Source: Rhodobacteraceae bacterium MED-G08
GTDB taxonomy: Bacteria > Pseudomonadota > Alphaproteobacteria > Rhodobacterales > Rhodobacteraceae
Direction of reading: 5' to 3'
Assembly: GCA_002457055.1 (NCBI GenBank)
Contig: NTKT01000003.1
Coordinates: forward strand, 62,001-126,000
DNA length: 64,000 nt
Shown: piece after piece, positions 53,687-62,503 of the stretch
Position numbering within the stretch: the stretch's first letter is position 1
How the letters are laid out: each line of letters starts with the position of its first letter
Made by a program: the position numbers and the translations under genes
Notes under the pieces: generated by a model
The model's database searches: none
What the model was told of the DNA's origin: nothing
Seen by the model: only the letters and a program-made list of their open reading frames with translations

Positions 53687-54582
53687 AAGAAGCGATAACA
53701 CTTCTTGATGGATCAGTCGGACAAGAATTAGTTAAAAAATTTGGTAAAAAACCAACACCGTTATGGTCGACAGAAATTATGTTAAAAAATCCAGAAATGG
53801 TATCGAATATCCATAGTGCTTACTTTGAAGCTGGGGCAACTATTGCCACAACAAACAGCTACACAGTACTCCGAGACCGTTTAAAGCACTTCAACCTGGA
53901 GCATGAAGTACATAATTTATGGAACTCTTCAGTAGAAGCCGCCTGCAATGCCCGTAATAATTTTGGAAGTGGTCGAGTTGCAGGTTCAATTGGCCCTTTA
54001 ATAGCGTCATACCGACCTGACCTCTGCCCTGCAATAGATGAAGCATCAAAAATATATGATGAGAAGATTGCAAATATTGCCCCTAAGGTAGATATATTAT
54101 TAGTTGAAACGGTCTCTTCTTTAAAACAAGCCAAAGGGGTTTTGGCATCGACAGATAAAGAGAACAAGCCGGTTTGGATATCTTTTAGTGTAGACGATCA
54201 AGATGGCACAAAACTACGATCAGGCGAAAACCTAAAAGATATAGAGCCTATTATCAACGATCATTCAGTTGAAGCAGTTCTCATCAACTGCTCCCCGCCA
54301 GAAGCAGTAGATAATGCATTACCTATCATTTCCAAAATGAATAAACCCTTTGGAGCGTATGCGAATGGATTTTCCAAAATATCAAAAGGGTTTCTAACAG
54401 AGAGACCAACAGTTGATGCGTTGGCAGCTCGTAAAGACTTGGGACCGGAGGAGTATAGTAATTTTGTTATTGATTGGGTCAGGAATGGCGCCACTATCGT
54501 TGGCGGATGCTGCGAAATTGGCCCCACTCATATCTCGAAGATCGCAAAGAAGATCCATGAATTAGGATTTCAAATTATATAA
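53683..54582 (+). CDS. Homocysteine S-methyltransferase family protein (betaine-homocysteine type)
   Basis: 299 residues of the zinc-dependent, B12-independent S-methyltransferase family. The start LLDGSVGQELVKKFG is typical, and the zinc ligands are Cys203 (LINCSPPE) and the Cys276-Cys277 pair (VGGCCEIGPTHI). Members move a methyl group from betaine, S-methylmethionine or a sulfonium compound to homocysteine. Its position between two dimethylglycine-dehydrogenase-like genes favours glycine betaine as donor, since the product is dimethylglycine; dimethylsulfoniopropionate or S-methylmethionine are alternatives. Translationally coupled to the preceding gene by ATGA. Confidence 0.85.
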   Translation: MKEAITLLDGSVGQELVKKFGKKPTPLWSTEIMLKNPEMVSNIHSAYFEAGATIATTNSYTVLRDRLKHFNLEHEVHNLWNSSVEAACNARNNFGSGRVAGSIGPLIASYRPDLCPAIDEASKIYDEKIANIAPKVDILLVETVSSLKQAKGVLASTDKENKPVWISFSVDDQDGTKLRSGENLKDIEPIINDHSVEAVLINCSPPEAVDNALPIISKMNKPFGAYANGFSKISKGFLTERPTVDALAARKDLGPEEYSNFVIDWVRNGATIVGGCCEIGPTHISKIAKKIHELGFQII

Positions 54583-54597
54583 GGGCATTAGAGGACG

Positions 54598-57039
54598 ATG
54601 ATACAGGATAAAGCCAAAGTTATTATCATAGGCGGCGGCGTCATTGGATGTTCAGTAGCCTACCATTTGAGTAAATTAGGCTGGAGTGATATAGTTTTGT
54701 TGGAGCGCAAACAACTCACTTCTGGAACAACGTGGCATGCTGCAGGGTTGATAGGCCAATTAAGAGCCAGTGCTAATATGACAAAATTAGCAAAGTACAC
54801 ACAAGAATTATACTTTGATCTTGAAAAAGAAACCGGTGTGTCAACGGGTTTTAAAAGAGTGGGTTCAATTAGTGTTGCTCTTACAAACGAGAGAATGGAA
54901 GAATTGAAACGCTCTGCAGCTATGGCTAGGGCTTTTGGGGTTGATGTGGAAGAAATTTCTCCGCGCGAAATCAAAAATAGGTATCCTCACATTAATCTAG
55001 AAAGGGTAGTGGGTGGGGTCTTTCTAGGGAAAGACGGACAAGGAGATCCCGCAAATATTGCTTTGGCTCTTGCCAAAGGTGCACGGCAGGAAGGTGCTAA
55101 AATTTACGAAGGAGTTACTGCAACGAAAATATTTAAAAATCAGAATAAAGTAACTGGTGTTGAATGGACTAACCGGCATGGTGAGAGTGGCCGGATCTCC
55201 TGTGAAGAAATAGTAAATTGTGCTGGAATGTGGGGTCACAGCGTCGGCAAAATGTTAGGTACAAATATTCCACTTCATGCATGTGAGCATTTTTATATAG
55301 TTACTGAACCAATAGCAGAATTAACTCAACTTCCGGTGCTTAGAGTCCCGGATGAATGCGCTTATTACAAAGAAGATGCCGGCAAAATGCTGCTTGGGGC
55401 ATTTGAACCTAATGCGAAGCCTTGGGGTATGTCTGGAATACCTAAAGATTTTGAGTTTGACCAACTTCCTGAAGATTTCGAACATTTTGAACCAATTTTG
55501 GAAATGGCTGTAAATAGAGTTCCTATGCTTGAGAAAGCTGGAATTCATACGTTTTTTAATGGGCCAGAGAGTTTCACACCGGACGATGCTTACCACCTTG
55601 GTCGCTCACCTGAAATGGAAAATGTTTGGGTAGCAGCAGGATTTAATTCAATAGGTATACAATCCGCCGGAGGTGCGGGAATGGCACTCGCACAATGGAT
55701 GCAAGATAAAGAAAAACCATTCGACTTGGGCGATGTTGATATAAGTCGTATGCAACCTTTTCAAGGAAATAAAAAATATTTATTTGAACGGTCAAAAGAA
55801 ACACTTGGTCTGCTGTATGCTGATCACTTCCCTTTTAGACAAAAGGAAAGTGCCCGAGGTGTCAGACGAACGCCTTTTCATGAGCATCTGAAGTCCAAAG
55901 GCGCTGTCTTCGGAGAAGTAGCTGGTTGGGAACGTGCAAATTGGTTCTCTAACACTGGGCAAAGTGATGAATATCGTTATAGTTGGAAACGCCAGAATTG
56001 GTTTGAAAATTCAGCTAGAGAGCACATGGCTGTGAGGGAGAATGTTGGTCTATATGATATGTCTACCTTCGGAAAAATACAAGTAGAGGGTAAAGATGCC
56101 GAAAGTTTTCTAAATTATTTATGCGGTGCAAACTTATCTGTCGACATAGGTAAAATAGTATATACCCAATTTTTGAATTCAAAAGGCGGTATAGAAGCAG
56201 ATGTTACTGTGACTAGACTAAGTGAGACCACGTATTTGATCGTAACACCTGCTGCTACTCGACTTGCTGATGAAACTTGGCTGCGTAGGAATCAAAAGGA
56301 CTATAGCGTAGTTATTACAGACGTTACTGCCGCAGAAGGAGTTCTTGCATTAATGGGACCAGCGTCAAGAGCTTTACTAAATAGTGTTTCTCCAAATAAT
56401 TTTGAGAATGAAACGAACCCTTTTGGCACTGCACAATTGATTGAAATAGGAATGGGACAAGCCCGTGCCCATAGGGTTTCTTATGTGGGCGAACTTGGAT
56501 GGGAGCTATACATTAGTAGTGATCAATGCGGTCATATTTTTGAGACGATATTTGATGCTGGATCAGAACATAATTTAAAGTTATGTGGAATGCACATGAT
56601 GGACAGCTGTAGGATAGAAAAAGCTTATCGACATTTTGGGCATGATATTACATGTGAAGACCATGTCCTTGAAGCCGGGTTGGGTTTTGCAGTGGATACT
56701 GCCAAACCGGATTTTATAGGCAAAAAAGCTGTGTTTGATAAGAAAGAATGCGGCTTAGAAAAGAGACTGGTTCAATTCCAACTTACAGACCCTGAGCCTC
56801 TATTATATCACAACGAACCAATAATGAGAGATGGCGAAATTGTAGGTTATATCAGTTCAGGTAATTATGGGCATAAACTAGGTGGAGCAATCGGTATGGG
56901 ATACGTACCTTGTAAAAATGAAAGTCCAGAAGAACTTCTATCATCAAAATTTGAAATAGATGTCTCAGGTACTATTTGCGCGGCGAAAGCGTCGCTTAAA
57001 CCTTTATACGACCCACTCAGTAAACGTACAAAAGCCTAG
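54598..57039 (+). CDS. FAD-dependent oxidoreductase fused to GcvT domain (dimethylglycine dehydrogenase-like, paralog 2)
   Basis: 813 residues with the same layout as the gene at 51239 but closer to canonical dimethylglycine dehydrogenase. The FAD loop GGGVIG is at 12-17, His47 lies in GTTWHAAG, and the flavin domain ends with FTPDDAYHLGRSPEMENVWVAAGFNSIGIQSAGGAG. The GcvT domain has GGIEADVTVTR with the catalytic-site Asp535 retained, then LMGPASRALL and YVGELGWELYISSDQ. It should demethylate dimethylglycine or sarcosine with transfer of one carbon to tetrahydrofolate. It follows the S-methyltransferase by 15 bp and is the last gene of the operon. Confidence 0.88.
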   Translation: MIQDKAKVIIIGGGVIGCSVAYHLSKLGWSDIVLLERKQLTSGTTWHAAGLIGQLRASANMTKLAKYTQELYFDLEKETGVSTGFKRVGSISVALTNERMEELKRSAAMARAFGVDVEEISPREIKNRYPHINLERVVGGVFLGKDGQGDPANIALALAKGARQEGAKIYEGVTATKIFKNQNKVTGVEWTNRHGESGRISCEEIVNCAGMWGHSVGKMLGTNIPLHACEHFYIVTEPIAELTQLPVLRVPDECAYYKEDAGKMLLGAFEPNAKPWGMSGIPKDFEFDQLPEDFEHFEPILEMAVNRVPMLEKAGIHTFFNGPESFTPDDAYHLGRSPEMENVWVAAGFNSIGIQSAGGAGMALAQWMQDKEKPFDLGDVDISRMQPFQGNKKYLFERSKETLGLLYADHFPFRQKESARGVRRTPFHEHLKSKGAVFGEVAGWERANWFSNTGQSDEYRYSWKRQNWFENSAREHMAVRENVGLYDMSTFGKIQVEGKDAESFLNYLCGANLSVDIGKIVYTQFLNSKGGIEADVTVTRLSETTYLIVTPAATRLADETWLRRNQKDYSVVITDVTAAEGVLALMGPASRALLNSVSPNNFENETNPFGTAQLIEIGMGQARAHRVSYVGELGWELYISSDQCGHIFETIFDAGSEHNLKLCGMHMMDSCRIEKAYRHFGHDITCEDHVLEAGLGFAVDTAKPDFIGKKAVFDKKECGLEKRLVQFQLTDPEPLLYHNEPIMRDGEIVGYISSGNYGHKLGGAIGMGYVPCKNESPEELLSSKFEIDVSGTICAAKASLKPLYDPLSKRTKA

Positions 57040-57065
57040 TTTTAGTTGCCTACTCCCTAAAAAAG

Positions 57066-57866
57066 TCACTTGAGCCGTGGTGGTTTTAGATTTTCTTTTA
57101 AGTCTATAGCTGGCTCAAATGAAGCACTTTCTTCTTCTAAATCTTTTTCAAAATTTAACGAGATACCAATCTTTCTGATTTTTTTTAAATTTGGGCTGTC
57201 AACGTTCAGGAAAATAACATCAATTGGTTTCTCATCGTACAATGTAAAGTTAACTACTTCATTTACTACTTTAGCTATTACAGCATGCATCTTTTGATTT
57301 ATATCAACAAATACAATAAGTTGCGACTTATAACCACTTTGATAGATTACTTCAACAATCCATGCCTCGGGAACAAATTTAGATAAGTCACTTAATTTAT
57401 TATTTAATGAATTCCTTACTACGAATGGTATACTTGGTTTGCTAAACTTAGTTATCTTATCGCTTAATCTTTTTGGGGATTGCTCGACAATATTTTGCAA
57501 CCAATCAATATCGTTACTGCTGAGCAGTATCTCTGAAGAAACAGCCAAATTTAAGTTTAATCCCAAGCCAAGCTTTTGCTCTTTCAACATTGGTAAAACC
57601 ATTCGCCCCGTTAGTGCAAGATAGGGGGAGCTATTTCCAGTAAAGTCAACTAACCTAGAAATGGTATCAAAAACTAATGCATATTTATCTTCAGGCGTTT
57701 CAATTAAATTTGGACAAGCTATGCCGCCTTCAATCTCTTTCTCCAGTAATAAATATAATTCAGTATCAAGTAGAGCCTCATAAAATAAAAATCTTGATTT
57801 GTCATCGTTGTCCGTACGATCGGCTAACTCTTTTAGCTCATCAAGCTTGGTAATATTCTCAGTCAT
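57066..57866 (-). CDS. SseB family protein
   Basis: 266 residues. The N-terminal ~120 residues match the SseB domain as found in Rhodobacterales: RFLFYEALLDTELYLLLEKEIEGG, KYALVFDTISRLVDFTG, YLALTGRMVLPMLKEQKLGLGLNLNLAVSSEILLSSNDIDWL. The C-terminal half is a second alpha/beta domain that also resembles the SseB C-terminal region. The molecular role is not established; the original SseB was linked to serine sensitivity in E. coli. Convergent with the dehydrogenase operon; co-directional with nrdJ, 29 bp downstream of it. Confidence 0.8.
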   Translation of the reverse strand: MTENITKLDELKELADRTDNDDKSRFLFYEALLDTELYLLLEKEIEGGIACPNLIETPEDKYALVFDTISRLVDFTGNSSPYLALTGRMVLPMLKEQKLGLGLNLNLAVSSEILLSSNDIDWLQNIVEQSPKRLSDKITKFSKPSIPFVVRNSLNNKLSDLSKFVPEAWIVEVIYQSGYKSQLIVFVDINQKMHAVIAKVVNEVVNFTLYDEKPIDVIFLNVDSPNLKKIRKIGISLNFEKDLEEESASFEPAIDLKENLKPPRLK

Positions 57867-57895
57867 TCTGAATTCTTTTAACTACCCTGTTGGTA

Positions 57896-60163
57896 TTACC
57901 CACACTTTGAGTAACCACAGCTCCGACAAGTCATACACCCTTCGATCATCTGAAGATCGAACTGACCACATGACGTACAGGATTTTTGTCGGCTTAATTT
58001 GAGATTTTCCACCTTAGTTACTTCACTACTTTTATGAAAAAGACTTGTATCAGAGTCTTTGATAAACCCAATCTTCATCATATGTTCTTCCAGAATTCCG
58101 CCAATGGCTGCCAAAATTGAAGGAATGTATTTTCCACCTACCCATGCACCACCTCTGGGATCAAATACTGCCTTTAACTCATCGACAACAAAGGAAACAT
58201 CACCTCCCCTTCGAAACACTGCAGAGATCATTCGCGTTAAACCAACTGTCCAAGCAAAATGCTCCATATTTTTAGAGTTTATAAAAACTTCAAATGGACG
58301 CCTCTTATCGTTAACAATTATATCATTGATGGTAACGTAAATTGCATGTTGACTATCTGGCCACTTTAACTTGTATGTATTTCCATCCAAAGTGCTGGGC
58401 CGATCAAGAGGCTCAGACATATAGATGATATCTCCATTTGCCTCTTGATCAGACGCCAATTTTTCTTCCGACGCAGCTGATAGAACTGATCCTGTTACCT
58501 CGTTAGGCCTATAGGTCGTACAACCTTTGCAACCGGTATCATAAGCTTGAATATACACCTCTTTAAAGTCATCAAAACTTATATCTTCTGGGCAATTTAT
58601 AGTTTTAGATATTGAGCTATCAACCCACTTTTGGGCAGCAGCCTGCATTTTAACATGATCTGCGGGGGTCAAATTTTGAGCGCTGACGAAAAAGTCTGGC
58701 AATGGTGCATTACCAAATTTATCCCTCCACAATTGAACTGCATAATCTACAACTTCTTCCTCAACATGAGAGCCATCGTTTTGCAAAACTTTTCGCGTAT
58801 AACTGTATGCAAAAACAGGTTCTATACCAGAGCTGACATTCCCAGCATATAACGAGATGGTACCAGTTGGTGCAATTGATGTTAGAAGGGCATTTCTGAT
58901 CCCAAATTTATTGACCGCTTTTTTAACATCTTCATCCATCTGGATCATGTTGCCTGAAACTATGAACTGCTCGGGATCAAAAAGTGGAAACGCTCCCTTT
59001 TCTTCAGCTAAGTTTATTGAAGCATTGTAGGCTGAACGGGCTATCGTTTTCATCCACTTTTCTGTTTTTTTGACTGCTTCATCAGAGCCATAACGCAAAC
59101 CGACCATCAACAAAGCATCAGCAAGGCCAGTCACACCCAACCCAATACGACGTTTGTTTTTAGCCTCCAACTTTTGTGCTTCAAGCGGAAATTGAGATAC
59201 TTCAATAACATTATCCATCATGCGAACGGCCGTAGAAACTAAATCTTCTAGCTGATAAACATCCAAATACGCATTTTTATCAAATGGATGCTCAACTAGT
59301 TTGGCCAAGTTAATTGAACCCAGTAAACATGCCCCGTAAGGAGGTAGAGGCTGCTCCCCACAGGGGTTTGTTGCCGTTATCGTTTCACAATAACTTAAAT
59401 TGTTTGTCTCATTTATTCGATCAATAAAAATGACGCCCGGCTCCGCAAAATCGTACGTCGCCCGCATAATTTGATCCCAAAGATCAGCTGCTTTTATAAC
59501 ACTATAAACTTTATTATTATAGATTAGCTCCCAGTCTTCGCCCTTTTTCACTGCCTCCATAAATGCATCAGTTACTAATACAGATAAGTTAAACATTCTT
59601 AGTTTTTGTGAATCTGACTTTGCAGCGATAAATTCTTCAATATCAGGATGATTACACCTCATTGTCGCCATCATGGCACCACGCCGCGAACCTGCTGACA
59701 TAATAGTCCTGCACATAGAATCCCAAACATCCATGAATGAAACGGGCCCAGATGCATCAGCGGCAATACCTTTTACGAGCGAACCTTTTGGCCTGATAGT
59801 ACTGAAATCATATCCTATTCCCCCACCCTGTTGCATAGTCAAAGCGGCTTCTTTCAGCATATCAAAAATGCCACTCATGCTATCAGGTATCACTCCCATT
59901 ACGAAGCAATTGAATAGTGTCACATTGCGTTTTGTTCCCGATCCAGCTGTTATTCTACCCGCAGGCAAGAATTTAAAATCGGTCAAAGCATTGTAAAAAA
60001 TAGTTTCCCATTTTTTGGGTTCGGTTTCTACTTTTGATAAAGCTTTGGCTATGCGACGCCAGGTGTCTTGAACTGTTTGCTCAAGAAACATTCCATTTTG
60101 GTCCTTCAATCTATATTTCATATCCCAAATTTGCTGAGAGATTGCCATCGGAAAATCTGACAT
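57896..60163 (-). CDS. nrdJ: Adenosylcobalamin-dependent ribonucleotide reductase (class II)
   Basis: Makes deoxyribonucleotides with a B12-generated thiyl radical, independent of oxygen. 755 residues. Visible are the substrate/thiyl region NCFVMGVIPDSMSGIFDMLKEAALTMQQGGGIGYDFSTIRPKGS, TATNPCGEQPLPPYGACLLGSINL containing the NPCxE active-site motif, and IAPTGTISLYAGNVSSGIEPVFA. The C-terminus has a CTSCG...CMTCRSCGYSKCG cysteine-rich tail, probably zinc-binding and/or the redox-shuttle region. I see no cobalamin riboswitch in the 126 bp upstream, but there is a perfect inverted repeat there. Requires cobalamin supply from elsewhere in the genome. Confidence 0.95.
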   Translation of the reverse strand: MSDFPMAISQQIWDMKYRLKDQNGMFLEQTVQDTWRRIAKALSKVETEPKKWETIFYNALTDFKFLPAGRITAGSGTKRNVTLFNCFVMGVIPDSMSGIFDMLKEAALTMQQGGGIGYDFSTIRPKGSLVKGIAADASGPVSFMDVWDSMCRTIMSAGSRRGAMMATMRCNHPDIEEFIAAKSDSQKLRMFNLSVLVTDAFMEAVKKGEDWELIYNNKVYSVIKAADLWDQIMRATYDFAEPGVIFIDRINETNNLSYCETITATNPCGEQPLPPYGACLLGSINLAKLVEHPFDKNAYLDVYQLEDLVSTAVRMMDNVIEVSQFPLEAQKLEAKNKRRIGLGVTGLADALLMVGLRYGSDEAVKKTEKWMKTIARSAYNASINLAEEKGAFPLFDPEQFIVSGNMIQMDEDVKKAVNKFGIRNALLTSIAPTGTISLYAGNVSSGIEPVFAYSYTRKVLQNDGSHVEEEVVDYAVQLWRDKFGNAPLPDFFVSAQNLTPADHVKMQAAAQKWVDSSISKTINCPEDISFDDFKEVYIQAYDTGCKGCTTYRPNEVTGSVLSAASEEKLASDQEANGDIIYMSEPLDRPSTLDGNTYKLKWPDSQHAIYVTINDIIVNDKRRPFEVFINSKNMEHFAWTVGLTRMISAVFRRGGDVSFVVDELKAVFDPRGGAWVGGKYIPSILAAIGGILEEHMMKIGFIKDSDTSLFHKSSEVTKVENLKLSRQKSCTSCGQFDLQMIEGCMTCRSCGYSKCG

Positions 60164-60216
60164 TTAAAATCCTTTATGCAGCACTAGGTTGTTAGATACA
60201 AAAAATAAGGTACAAC

Positions 60217-60237
60217 AATCTAGCTGTTAACTAGATT
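60217..60237. promoter_or_regulatory. Inverted repeat between nrdJ and the DUF1489 gene
   Basis: AATCTAG-CTGTTAA-CTAGATT is a perfect 7 bp inverted repeat with a 7-base spacer, 54 bases before the nrdJ start and 53 bases before the DUF1489 start. It does not match the NrdR-box consensus I know, and there is no following T-run. A binding site for a dimeric regulator shared by both genes is possible. Confidence 0.35.
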
Positions 60238-60289
60238 TGCGTCAACACACCAGAATTGAAGATATTTATAAGACAATTAAGGCACTAGC

Positions 60290-60721
60290 ATGACCGCAAC
60301 TATACACCTAGTGAAATTGAGTGTAGGAACATCCAGTATCGGCGATTTGCAAAAGTGGCAATCGACAAGGGCAGCTCAAGGCAAAGATGGACTTCCTCGG
60401 CATGTCACTAGAATGTGGCCCAAGCGCGAACAAGAATTACTTGCAGGCGGATCAATTTACTGGGTTATAAAAGGAGTTATTCAATGTCGCCAGAAAATTA
60501 TCCGTTTTGATGAAGTAGTTAGAAAAGATGGTATTAGAAAATGTGCAATAGTACTTGAACCTAAATACACCAGAACAAGCCCAGTAGTAAAAAAACCGTT
60601 CCAAGGATGGAGATACCTTAAAATAGACAAGACACCTCCTGATTTAGGGATGCACCGTGACTCGGACGATGAACTTCCACCTGAATTAGCTGGTGAGTTG
60701 GCAAAAATTGGTGTTATTTAG
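60290..60721 (+). CDS. DUF1489 family protein
   Basis: 143 residues of DUF1489, an alphaproteobacterial family of unknown function. Conserved segments are HLVKLSVGTSSIGDLQKWQ, RHVTRMWPKREQELLAGGSIYWVIKGVIQCRQKI, ALVLEP-like CAIVLEPKYTRTSPVVKKPFQGWRYL, and the acidic PPELAGELAKIGV ending. No signal peptide or membrane helix. The ATG has AAGG seven bases upstream. Its stop overlaps the convergent hisG stop by 4 bp. Divergent from nrdJ. Confidence 0.92.
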   Translation: MTATIHLVKLSVGTSSIGDLQKWQSTRAAQGKDGLPRHVTRMWPKREQELLAGGSIYWVIKGVIQCRQKIIRFDEVVRKDGIRKCAIVLEPKYTRTSPVVKKPFQGWRYLKIDKTPPDLGMHRDSDDELPPELAGELAKIGVI

Positions 60722-61410
60722 TCACTTAAAATAAGTGTCAAAAAAGTACTTGCGGCAGCTCTTTGTTTCTCACTAAAAAATGCGGACTTAGACTTGAACA
60801 AAGTGGCTTCAGAGCTATGAATCAGCCCATCATCTAAAATTTTCAAGTGGTTTGCTTTTAATGTTTCTCCAGTAGAAGTTATGTCAGCTATAGCTTCAGC
60901 CGTCTCATTTTTCACAGTACCCTCGGTGGCTCCCTGGCTATCAACAAGTTGATAATCAGCTACACCCGCTGACTTTAAAAACTCTCGAGCAAGGTAATGG
61001 TACTTAGTAGCGATACGCAAACGAAACCCATGTTTCTCTCGAAAAGCTTCGGCTGCAGAATCAAGATCATCTAGAGTATCTACATCTATCCAGAATTTCG
61101 GCACAGACAGTACAAGATCTGCAAAGCCAAAGCCCAGATACTTTATGGCTTCTAAATTTTGACCCCAATTGGGTACTTTTTCACATACTAAATCTGATCC
61201 AGTGACACCAAAGTGAATTCGACCCTCATTTAACTCTGTGGGAATTTCACTCGCTGACAGAAGTAAAAGTTCTATGCCCTGTATACCTTTAACGTATCCT
61301 GCATATTCCCTTTTAGACTCCGTACGCTCTAGATGCACCCCACGCGAGTCAAACCAGGAAAAAGTCTCCTCCATCAATCTTCCTTTCGAAGGCACACCTA
61401 GCTTAACCAT
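60718..61410 (-). CDS. hisG: ATP phosphoribosyltransferase, catalytic subunit (short form)
   Basis: First step of histidine synthesis: PRPP plus ATP to phosphoribosyl-ATP. The ~230 residues are the short HisG lacking the C-terminal regulatory domain, so it needs HisZ, which is encoded immediately upstream. Motifs are [18 protein letters not shown] at the start, FGVTGSDLVCEKVPNW, and QLVDSQGATEGTVKNETAEAIADITSTGETLKANHLKIL, including the PRPP-binding EAIADITSTGETL. ATG 61410 is preferred to a TTG at 61419; it overlaps the hisZ stop by 8 bp. Confidence 0.94.
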   Translation of the reverse strand: MVKLGVPSKGRLMEETFSWFDSRGVHLERTESKREYAGYVKGIQGIELLLLSASEIPTELNEGRIHFGVTGSDLVCEKVPNWGQNLEAIKYLGFGFADLVLSVPKFWIDVDTLDDLDSAAEAFREKHGFRLRIATKYHYLAREFLKSAGVADYQLVDSQGATEGTVKNETAEAIADITSTGETLKANHLKILDDGLIHSSEATLFKSKSAFFSEKQRAAASTFLTLILSD

Positions 61411-62503
61411 TGGTTTCAAAACCCTTCGATTTCACTATTAAATCCGGTCGGACTACACCTCCAACGGCAGGAATCTCTCGACCCTTACCAATATGCTTGG
61501 TTAGAGCATCGTATCTTCCACCTGTAGCTATTGGAGGAAGATCAGCGTAGCTATCCGAGTAAAAGCCAAAAACAAATCCATCGTAATATTCCATAGAAGT
61601 CCTACCGTAGCTTGCCTCAAAATCAATTGAAGATAGATTAACATTAGCATGATCCAGGGCTGTCAGTCGTTTTTCAAATTTTTCGATAGCACTCTGAAGA
61701 GCAGGCATATCAGGTAATAGATTTTTAAGCTCAGTTAATGCTTGAGGACATTTGTCGCCAATATTAAGCAATGAATTTATTAACCCCAACTCTGTCTTAG
61801 AAATTGGAGATACTTTACTATCTTGCCGTAAACTTTCAATACGCTCAATTATCTCAGACTTGCTTCTTAAGCCAATTTCTTTAGCTTGGTTCTCAAAACT
61901 TTTTTCTTCGTCAAAACTATCAAATCGTTTAGTTGATAAGCTCACTTCATCCGTAAATTTTTCTAAAATAGTTTTAAATCTTTGAGGGCGCCATATATGG
62001 CGCAACAGAGATTTTTTGCGTCTATCGGTCGTTTTCAAACCAGATACAGCAGCCATTAGTATACCAATATCACCGGTAGCAACTTTGAGAGGCAAATCGC
62101 TCAAAGCATTTTTTATTCTACAAAAAGCATCCGCATCAGATTGGATCACGTCTGTGCGATCGAAAATCTCATAACCTACCTGCAAATATTCACTCGCTCG
62201 ATCAGAGTTTTTTTCCTGCCGTCGAAATACCTTACCACAGTAAGCATAACGGGCAGTTTCATTCCCTGATAAATCGTTCATGTGGGCTTTTACAATAGGT
62301 ACTGTAAAATCAGGCCGCAACATCATCTCACCATTAAAGGGATCACTTGTAACATACGCACGTGCCCGGATATCCTCACCATATAAATCCAGCAAAGTAT
62401 CGGCCTGCTGCAAAATAGTCGGCTGTACTATTTTTGCTCCTGAATTCGAAAATAACCGTAAAATCCGGTCTGCTTCAATTTCTATCTGTTTCTGCTCATT
62501 CAC
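61403..62503 (-). CDS. hisZ: ATP phosphoribosyltransferase regulatory subunit
   Basis: A histidyl-tRNA synthetase paralog without aminoacylation activity that completes and regulates the short HisG. The frame is open from 62587, but the best start is the GTG at 62503: it overlaps the hisS stop as GTGA, and the sequence from there ([54 protein letters not shown]) matches the family N-terminus. That gives 366 residues. [15 protein letters not shown] and CGKVFRRQE are class II synthetase-like motifs 2 regions; the final [14 protein letters not shown] is motif 3-like. Confidence 0.92.
   Translation of the reverse strand: MNEQKQIEIEADRILRLFSNSGAKIVQPTILQQADTLLDLYGEDIRARAYVTSDPFNGEMMLRPDFTVPIVKAHMNDLSGNETARYAYCGKVFRRQEKNSDRASEYLQVGYEIFDRTDVIQSDADAFCRIKNALSDLPLKVATGDIGILMAAVSGLKTTDRRKKSLLRHIWRPQRFKTILEKFTDEVSLSTKRFDSFDEEKSFENQAKEIGLRSKSEIIERIESLRQDSKVSPISKTELGLINSLLNIGDKCPQALTELKNLLPDMPALQSAIEKFEKRLTALDHANVNLSSIDFEASYGRTSMEYYDGFVFGFYSDSYADLPPIATGGRYDALTKHIGKGREIPAVGGVVRPDLIVKSKGFETNG

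Noticed and set aside
60164..60289. A cobalamin riboswitch before nrdJ
   Set aside because: The gap is only 126 bp and shows no B12-box-like conserved core; only the inverted repeat at 60217-60237 stands out.
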